Origin: Hordeum vulgare subsp. vulgare
Lineage: Eukaryota > Streptophyta > Magnoliopsida > Poales > Poaceae
Assembly: GCF_904849725.1 (NCBI RefSeq)
Contig: NC_058521.1
Coordinates: 144,178,744 to 144,242,743 of the forward strand
Reading direction: 5' to 3'
DNA: 64,000 nt
Under the pieces are notes generated by a model. It was not told where the DNA came from, did not search any database, and saw nothing but the letters and a program-made list of their open reading frames with translations. Shown here piece after piece: positions 56,776-64,000 of the stretch; position 1 is the first letter of the stretch; each line of letters opens with the position of its first letter. Position numbers and translations under genes: made by a program.

Positions 56776-57893
56776 GTGCTGCACACATTATTACCTCTGT
56801 AATAATTGTGTTTTCTTGTTTTAATTAGTGTTTGAGCCAAGTAAGACCTTTGGGATGGTCTACGGTGTTTGCAAGTTGATTTTGCTGAAAAACATAAACT
56901 TTCGCTCTCAGTCCAGGAATTTTGTAAATTCAGTGGAAGGTGCTTTCGGTCTGAACTTATTACACAAGATTTATATACAAATTTCCCTGATTTTCCTAAT
57001 TTTTTAGAATTGTTGGAGTCACAGAAGTATTCGAAGTTTATAGATTGCTACACACTGTTCTGTTTTTGACAGATTCTGTTTTCTTTGTGTTGTTTGGTTA
57101 TTTTGATGAATCTTTGGGTTGTATCAAGGGGTATGAACCGTGGAGAAGTTGGAATACAGTAAATATTGCACCAATATAAATAAATAATGAGTTCACAACA
57201 GTACCTAAAGTGGTGATTTATTTTTCTTATACTAACGGATCTCATGAGTTTTCTGTTGAGTTTTGTGTTGTGAAGTTTTCAAGTTTTGGGTAAAGATTTG
57301 ATGGAGTATGGAATAAGGAGTGGCAAGAGCCTAAGCTTGGGGATGCCCAAGGCACCCCAATCCATATTCAAGGATACCAAAGAGCCTAAGCTTGGGGATG
57401 CCCCGGAAGGCATCCCCTCTTTCGTTTTCAATCCATCGGTAAATTAACTTGAGGCTATATTTTTATTCACCACATGATATGTGTTTTGCGTGGAGTGCGT
57501 TGTATGATATGAATCTTTACTTTTTAGTTTGCCAAAATCATCTTTGTTGCACACATCTTTTGAGAGAGACACGCTGAATCGTGAATTTATTAGAATACTC
57601 TATGTGCTTCACTTATATCTTTTGAGCTAGGCAATGTTGCTCTAGTGCTTCACTTATATCTTTTAGAGAACGGTGGTGTTTTATTTTACAGAAATTATTA
57701 AACTCTCATACCTCACTTATATTATTTGAGAGTCTTTAAACAACACGGTAATTGGTTTAGGTTATGAATTTAGTCCTGATATAATAGGCATCCAAGAGGG
57801 ATATAATAAAAACTTTCATATTAAGTGCATTGAATATGACAAGAAGTTTGATTCCTTGCATATAGTTTTGAGATATGAAGATGGTAATTGACT
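56776..57893 (+). other. Non-coding 3' region of the second gag-only element
   Basis: No gene is supported. Two AAGCTTGGGGATGCC motifs (57333-57348 and 57388-57403), the 9-bp stem hairpin (57394-57417), and repeated CACTTATATCTTTTGAG words (about 57606-57725) are present. It is collinear with the minus strand of about 5080-3720. It stops at 57893, where the G3 element begins. Confidence 0.7.
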
Positions 57894-57923
57894 GGCACTC
57901 TCTGGCAATAGCTAGGCAAATGC

Positions 57924-59659
57924 TGATTCTATGACAACAAACCTTCCCCTGCAACGGCACCAGAAGAATGCTACTAGCACTCCCCAGCAATGAAACTAGA
58001 AGAATGTTGTTGACGGCCCACCAGTGCGTGGGTTCGCAGCAGTTTTCGAGGGTAGAGTATTCGACCCAAATTTTTTGGTACGCCAGACAGGAGGTGAGAG
58101 AATACTCTCGAGTATTAGCAGCTGAATGCTTCAGATTCAACCACACCTGAAAGATTAGTATCTGCAAGCAAAGTTGTAACATCAAAGTAGTATGATAACA
58201 ACGGTGTCCGAAACGATCTGTTGACGGCAGACTATTCCTAACGATTGTATCAATGGCGCCAAGTTGCCTCGTGGATGGAAATTGTCAGTTCCCTTCAACG
58301 ACCAGCGATCAAGATTGTAGCAGGTAGCAGCAGTGTAACGACTAATAGCAGTGGCAAGGAACAACAGTAGTGACAGCAGTAGCAAGTAGCAACAGTAGCA
58401 AGCGACAGTAGTAGCAACAGTAGTAACAGCAGACCAAGACAAGTAACAGCAGCACAGCAAGACAAGTAACAGTAGCAGCAACAGTAGTACCAGCACAACA
58501 AGACAAGTAACAGCAGCAGCAACAGTAGTAACAACAGAGTAGGACAAACTTGTAGGCAATGGGTCGGTGATTTGTTTGGATGATATTCATCATGCAACAG
58601 TTATAACACGGAGAGATATGTGGCTAGCTCCCGTTCGTCAATGTGATGTAGGCATGCATTCCGTGTGTCGTCATACTTGCTTAGGGAAAAGAACTTGCAT
58701 GACATCTATTGTCCATCCCTCCCGTGGCAACGGGGTCCAAAAGGAAACTACGGGATATTAAGGTTCTCCTTTTAATAAAGAACCGGACCAACGCATTAGC
58801 ACTTGGTGAACACATGAACTCCTCAAACGATGGTCATCACCGGGAGTGGTTCCGGTTATTGTCACTCCGGGGTTACCGGATCATAACAGATAGTTGGTAA
58901 CTACAACTTGCAAGATCGGATCTAAAACACACATATATTGGTGACAACATAATAATTTCATATCTGAAATCATGGCACTCGGGCCCTAGTGACAAGCATT
59001 AAGCATGGCAAAGTAGTAGCAACATCAATCTCAGAACATAGTGGATACTAGGGATCAATCCCCATCAAAACTAACTCGATTACATGATAGATCTCATCCT
59101 ACTCATCACCGCCCAGCAAGACTACGAATAGATTACTCACGAATGACGAAGAGCTTCATGGAATAGGAGAGGGAAGAAGGTTGATGATGACGATGGCGAA
59201 GATTTCCCCTCTCGGGAGCCCAAAACGGACTCCAGATCTGCCCTCTAGATGAAGAACAGGTTGTGGCGGCGCCTCCGTATCGCAAACGCGACGAAATCTT
59301 CTCTTTTTATTTTTTCTGGGACGAAAGTGAACTTATAGAGCTGAGATTGGGGGCGGCAGAGCCGTGTGGGCCCCACAAGCTTGCCCACCGCCACCAGGGG
59401 GTGGCAGAGACAGGGCTTGTGGCCCACTGGCCCACCCCCTCAGGTGGATCTTGGCGCAGGTATTTTTCATATTTTCCAAAAATGCTCCCCGCAAATTTTT
59501 AGGACATTTGGAGAACTTTGATTTCTGCACAAAAATAACACCAAGGCAATTCTGCTGAAAAAAGCGTCAGTCCACGTTAGTTCCATTCAAATCATGCAAA
59601 TTAGAGTCCAAAACAAGGGCAAAAGAGTTTGGAAAAGTAGATACGATGGAGACGTATCA
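57924..59659 (-). repeat. LTR of the G3 minus copy
   Basis: On the minus strand it starts TGATACGTCTCCATCG at 59659. The TATA motif is at 59332-59340 (minus) and the GC-rich inverted repeat at about 59378-59432. A long imperfect tract of TACTG/TTGCTGC-like units lies at 58325-58550; poly-leucine frames there are artefacts. Confidence 0.8.
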
Positions 59660-61655
59660 ATTCCCCCAAGCTTAAAAACTTGCTTGTCCTCAAGCAACTC
59701 AGTTGACAAACTGAGAGAGAAAGAAAAAATTTGACAAACTCTGTTTGATCTTGTTGTTGCAACTATGTCTAACTCATAACCAGAATTTCAGCAAGATCAC
59801 AAGTTAACCACATAAGCAAGTGACACAAAGGTCTCACGGTAAACTAATATCAATGGCATAATCAGCTAACGAGCAAATAATAATGAGTTTCAAATACCAA
59901 CACTTCAATCAAAACAAGCATGAAACAATATGAATAGGTGGTATCTCGCTAGCTCTTTCTGAGACCGCAAAACATAAATGCAGAGCACTTTCAAAGATCA
60001 AGGGCTGACTAAACATTGTAATTCATAGCAACAAAGATCCAGTCATAGTCATACTCAATATCAATCAAAAGAAAAGCATAAAAATGACAGAGGTGCTCTC
60101 TAATTGGTGCTTATATAAGAGGAGGATGACTCAACAGGAAAATAAATATACAGGCCCTTCGCAGAGGGAAGCATTGATTTGTAGAGGTGCCAGAGCCCAA
60201 GCTTTGAAAACAGAGATAATAATTTTGGGTGGCATGGTTTCATTGTCAACGCAATGACCAAGAGTTCTCAATATCTTCCATGCTACTCATGCTATAGGTG
60301 GTTCCCAAACAGAAAAGTAAAGTTTTAACTACCCCACCACCAATCAATCACACTCCACGGCTAGCCGAATCCTCGGGTACCGTCCATACTAACATCAATC
60401 CGGGGGGAATCTTGTTTCACAGTTATGTTTTTGATTTAAGCGTGGAACTGGGCATTCCAATTACCGTCCCCTTTCTCGTGAATGACAGTGAATAAACACA
60501 TGTCGAGGATAACAGTCCTAGCATGGAAGATACCAATAGCCCTCTGTGACCACATGAGCGGTTCAGGCATGCGAAACAGATTATTTCTTGAAGATTTAGA
60601 GAATGGCACATGCAAATTTACTTGGAACGGCATGTAGATACTACAAAATAGGTAGGTATGGTGGACTTTCATGGAAAATCTTTTGGGTTTATGGAAGTGG
60701 ATGCACAAGAGGTATTCCGCTTAGTACAAGTGAAGGCTAGCAAAAGACTAGGAAGCGACCAACTAGAGAGCGACAACAGTCATCAAGATGCAATGAGTTT
60801 GACTAACATGGAATGCAAGCATAAACAAGATATAAATCACCATGAACAAGAACATCATAGAGGCTATGTTGATTTGTTTCAACTACATGCATGAACATGC
60901 GCCAAGTCAAGCCACTTGAATCATTCAAAGGAGAATACCATCCTATCATACTACATCATAGTCATATCAAAATCTATGTTGGCAATCAAGACAAACCATT
61001 ATAAGCTCCTAGCTAAATAAGCATGGCATCAGAAACTATGCTCTCTAAGTTCTCATTGCAACCATGGTTTTCTCACAACAAAATTGAATCTGGGTCGACA
61101 AGCTAGCCATATTTACAAAAACAAAATAGATAGAGTTCATACCAGCTTTTCAGTCTCAGTCACTTCATCATATATCATCATTATTGCCTTTCATTTGCAC
61201 GATCGAACGATGTGAACAATAATAAGAGCATTGGACTAAACTGAATCTGCAGGCAAACACAAAGGAGAAGACAAAGTAATATGGATCGTTGAAAGCTAAA
61301 CAGGCATGCATGCAAGAACCACTAAACATTCTAACCAATATCTTCTACCTTGACCCAAGAAAAAGAAAACTATTTACACGAGAAAGCTCCCAACAAGCAA
61401 AAGAAGAAAGAAAAATCTTTTTGGGTTTTCTCAAAAGGACACAAAACAAGAAAACAACAAAACAAAAATAAACTAGCATGGATAATACAGTGGCAAAGTG
61501 TAAACACCGGCTAACAAAGTGCAAGCATAAGCATGAATGTAAAGTCGGTGAGAACACGTAGTCCCCCAAGCTTAGGCTTTTGGCCTAGCTTGGTCTACTC
61601 CCAGGGATGGTCCTGGCGAAACCCAAAATCATAATGGGTGTTATACGGGAGTGCT
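59660..61655 (-). other. Non-coding 3' internal region of G3
   Basis: No gene is supported. The minus strand carries the polypurine tract AAGCTTGGGGGAA next to the LTR (59661-59673), a second AAGCTTGGGGGAC at 61561-61573 near the other end, and the GCTTCCCTCTGC...AAGGGCCT motif (60151-60172) that also occurs in the Athila element. Confidence 0.7.
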
Positions 61656-63219
61656 TGATACGTCTCCATCGTATCTAATTTTCCAAACTCTTTTGCCCTT
61701 GTTTTGGACACTGATTTGCATGATTTGAATGGAACTAACCTGGACTAACGCTGTTTTCAGTAGAATTGCCTTGGTGTTATTTTAGTGCAGAAATCAAAGT
61801 TCTCCAAACGTCGTGAAAATTTACGGAGATAGTTTTGTAAAATATGAAAAATATCTGCGCCAAGTTCCACCTGAGGGGGTGGGCCAGTGGGCCACAAGCC
61901 CTGGCTCCGCCACCCCCTGGTGGCGGTGGGCAAGCTTGTGGGGCCCACACAGCTCTACCGGCCCCAATCTCAGGTCTATAAGTTCACTTTCGTCCCAGAA
62001 AAAATAAAAACAGAAGATTTCGTCGCATTTGCTTTACGGAGGCGCCGCCACAACCTGTTCTTCATCTGAAGGGCAAATCTGGAGTCCGTCGTGGGCTCCG
62101 GAGAGGGGAAATGTTCGCCATCGTAATCATCAACCTTCTTCCCTCTCCAATTCCATGAAGCTCTTCGTTGTTTGTGAGTAATCTATTCATAGTCTTGCTG
62201 GGCGGTGGTGAGTAGGATGAGATCTATCATGTAATCGAGTTAGTTTTGATGGGGATTGATCCCTAGTATCCACTATGTTATGAGATTAATGTTGCTACTA
62301 CTTTGCCATGCTAAATGCTTGTCACAAGGGCCCGGGTGCCATGATTTCGGATCTGAAATTATTATGTTGTCACCAATATATGTGTGTTTTAGATCCAATC
62401 TTGCAAGTTGTAGTTACCTACTATGTGTTATGATCCGGCAACCCCGGAGTGACAATAACCGGAACCACTCCCGGTGATGACCATAGTTTGAGGAGTTCAT
62501 GTGTTCACCAAGTGCTAATGCGTTGGTCCGGTTCTTTATTAAAAGGAGAACCTTAATATCCCGTAGTTTCCTTTTGGACCCCGCTGTCACGGGAGGGATG
62601 GACAATAGATGTCATGCAAGTTCTTTTCCCTAAGCACGTATGACGACACACGGAATGCATGCCTACATCACATTGACGAACGAGAGCTAGCCACATATCT
62701 CTCTGTGTTATAACTGTTGCATGATGAATATCATCCAAACAAATCACCGACCCATTGCCTACGAGTTTGTCCTACTGCTGTTGTTACTACTGTTGCTACT
62801 GCTGTTACTTGTCTTGCTCTGCTGCTATTACTTGTCTTTCTCTGCTACTGTTACTTGTCTTGCTCTGCTGCTACTGTTGCTACTACTGTCGCTTGCTACT
62901 GTTGCTACTTGCTACTGCTGTCACTACTGTTGTTCCTTGCCACTGCCGTTACTCGCTACTTTGCTGTTACTACTTTGCTTGCAGATACTAATCTTTCAGG
63001 TGTGGTTCAATCTGACCCATTCAGCTGCTAATACTCGAGAGTATTCTCTCACCTCCTGTTTGGCGAATCAACAAATTTGGGTCGAATACTCTACCCTCGA
63101 AAACTTCTATGATCCCACGCGTTGTTGGGCCGTCAACAACATTCTTCTAGTTTCGATTTCCGGAGAGTGCTAGCAGCATTCCTCTGGTGTCGTTGCAAGG
63201 GGAAGCACAGCTGACATCA
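61656..63219 (+). repeat. 5' LTR of the G3 plus copy
   Basis: It starts TGATACGTCTCCATCG and ends AGCTGACATCA. The GC-rich inverted repeat is at about 61893-61945, TATAAG at 61977-61982, and a shortened TACTG-type tract at about 62775-62980. Confidence 0.8.
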
Positions 63220-63229
63220 AGCATTTTTC

Positions 63230-63247
63230 TGGCACCATTGCCGGGGA
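63230..63247 (+). other. Primer-binding site (tRNA-Asp type)
   Basis: TGGCACCATTGCCGGGGA, two mismatches (G to A) from the tRNA-Asp complement, 10 bp after the LTR end. Confidence 0.85.
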
Positions 63248-63296
63248 GGTATTCTATATTCTCTGAGTCACTTGGGATTTATATCTGCTGATCACT

Positions 63297-64000
63297 ATGA
63301 AGAATCTGCAGGATCCGAAGACAGAAGTCTTGCCCTCAACTACGAGGGGAGGTAAGGAATTTCCATCTAGCTCTGCACTTGATTCACCTTCAGTTATGAG
63401 TAAGTTTGCGACATCACCTCCTGCTAGAAATCTTTATATGATGCTATGCTTGATACTATGCCTGATGATACTATGCTTGATACTATGCCTGATGATACTA
63501 TGGCTCATACTGCTTTGCCTGATATTGCTAGAGATGCTATGCTTGATGATGCTATGCTTGATATTGCTAGAGATACTCCTTTGCCTGATGTTCCACTAGG
63601 GGTGTTCCTTGATGCTCATATTGCTAGAGTTACTGCCAATGCTCGTGAATCTTCTGATACTGCCGATACTATTGAGATAGAACTTGCTTTTGCTCCTGCT
63701 AGATCTAGCTCTCCTAGATATGAATTGCCTGATATACCTGAGGGTTATGTTATGGAGGGAGAGATAGCTGAGGATTTTATTGCGTGTAAGTATGCCTATG
63801 ACGCTGAGAAATTACTTGTCAAGTGGAAGGAAAAATCTCTGAAAGCTAGGATGAAATACGACCCAAAGTTTGCCACTTCACCTATCTTTATCACCGATAA
63901 GGATTATGAATTCTCTATCGACCCTGAGATAATCTCTCTAGTTAAATCTGATCCTTTTCACGGTTATGAGTCTGAGACGGTCGTAGCCCATCTTGCCAAA
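63297..64000 (+). pseudogene. Gag of the G3 element (partial, frameshifted)
   Basis: ATG at 63297 opens a frame through residue 47. A one-base shift near 63437-63442 moves the reading to the frame starting at 63440, which then stays open for 187 codons to the window edge without a stop. Residues just after the shift form Asp/Met-rich repeats (DTMLDTMPDD-type, 63440-63570). Downstream segments such as YELPDIPEGYV, DYEFSIDPEIISLV and GYESETVVAHL match the gag N-terminal region of Triticeae Athila-lineage gypsy elements. Apart from the single shift this is the least damaged gypsy gag in the window. Confidence 0.75.

Larger units (their letters stand above)
54144..57893 (+). mobile_element. Second gag-only Athila-like element, rearranged
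   Basis: A relative of 782-7724. The end of an internal region (54144-54321, with AAGCTTGGG at 54307) precedes one LTR (54322-55880). A decayed primer site, a gag-like frame and 1.1 kb of 3' non-coding sequence follow, up to the G3 insertion at 57894. The only LTR thus has internal sequence on both sides. No pol coding is present. Confidence 0.75.
57894..61655 (-). mobile_element. G3-family gypsy element, minus copy (partial)
   Basis: LTR 57924-59659 with 2.0 kb of internal 3' sequence (59660-61655) upstream of it on the minus strand. About 30 bp of a worn primer-site region (57894-57923) remain beyond the LTR. The upstream internal region is cut by the plus-strand copy at 61656. No coding sequence remains. 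The element is inserted in the 3' region of the gag-only element. Confidence 0.75.
61656..64000 (+). mobile_element. G3-family gypsy element, plus copy (5' part)
   Basis: 5' LTR 61656-63219, primer site 63230-63247 and the start of gag; it continues past the window. It is inserted head-on into the internal region of the minus G3 copy. GTGCT (61651-61655) would be one arm of the target duplication; the other lies outside the window. Confidence 0.8.

Noticed and set aside
58182..58597. Leucine/cysteine-rich frames resembling membrane proteins, also at 76-261 and 62717-63173
   Set aside because: They come from the TACTG-type repeat tract of G3 LTRs, appear in several frames at once, and have no conserved partner.
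1..64000. CRISPR array, bacterial defence or biosynthetic system, or endogenous pararetrovirus
   Set aside because: No regular spacer repeats and no bacterial gene organisation. All reverse transcriptases sit in LTR elements with copia or gypsy domain order; none shows pararetroviral layout.

Overview
This window is plant nuclear DNA made almost entirely of transposable elements. The BARE/Angela/WIS-type Ty1-copia elements, the Athila-lineage Ty3-gypsy elements whose LTRs begin TGATACGTC, and a LARD-type element point to a Triticeae grass (the wheat, barley, rye, Aegilops group). I see no host gene, no tRNA, rRNA or other RNA gene, and no CRISPR array. Family names come from recognition and are tentative. 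Structures (LTR ends, target-site duplications, primer-binding sites, polypurine tracts) were read directly from the sequence.

Positions 1-45465 form one nest. The outer host is a minus-strand LARD: 3' LTR at 1-21194, a 3.3-kb internal domain with no recognisable coding at 21195-24539, and 5' LTR at 24540-45465. Its 3' LTR was hit by (a) an LTR element ending at 386, (b) a minus-strand solo LTR at 710-9312 that was itself hit by a gag-only Athila-like element at 782-7724 (duplication GTTAG), and (c) a plus-strand, once-autonomous Athila-lineage element at 10876-21002. Its 5' LTR was hit by an Angela-like copia element (27177-44725, plus), which in turn contains a younger BARE/WIS-like copia element (30804-39733, minus, duplication GATCC). 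The two LARD LTRs act as uninterrupted references for each other's insertions.

Right of the LARD are a decayed PIF/Harbinger transposase (45466-46473) and a CACTA-like fragment (46474-47959). Then come a third, truncated BARE/Angela-like element (47960-54095) with a filler-DNA deletion scar, a second gag-only Athila-like element (54144-57893), and two copies of a third gypsy family ('G3' here) in opposite orientation (57894-61655 minus; 61656 to the window end plus, with a partial gag).

No element encodes an intact polyprotein. The best preserved is the nested minus-strand copia (three in-frame stops, no frameshift seen). The most interesting signals are non-coding. The Athila element has a second copy of the LTR hairpin followed by a TATA motif and a 3' splice-like site just upstream of a third ORF (17331-17968). 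Polypurine tracts are duplicated inside the 3' non-coding regions of all four TGATACGTC elements whose 3' region is visible. A GC-rich LTR hairpin keeps its pairing although its stem sequence changes between families. A short motif is shared by the 3' regions of two different families.
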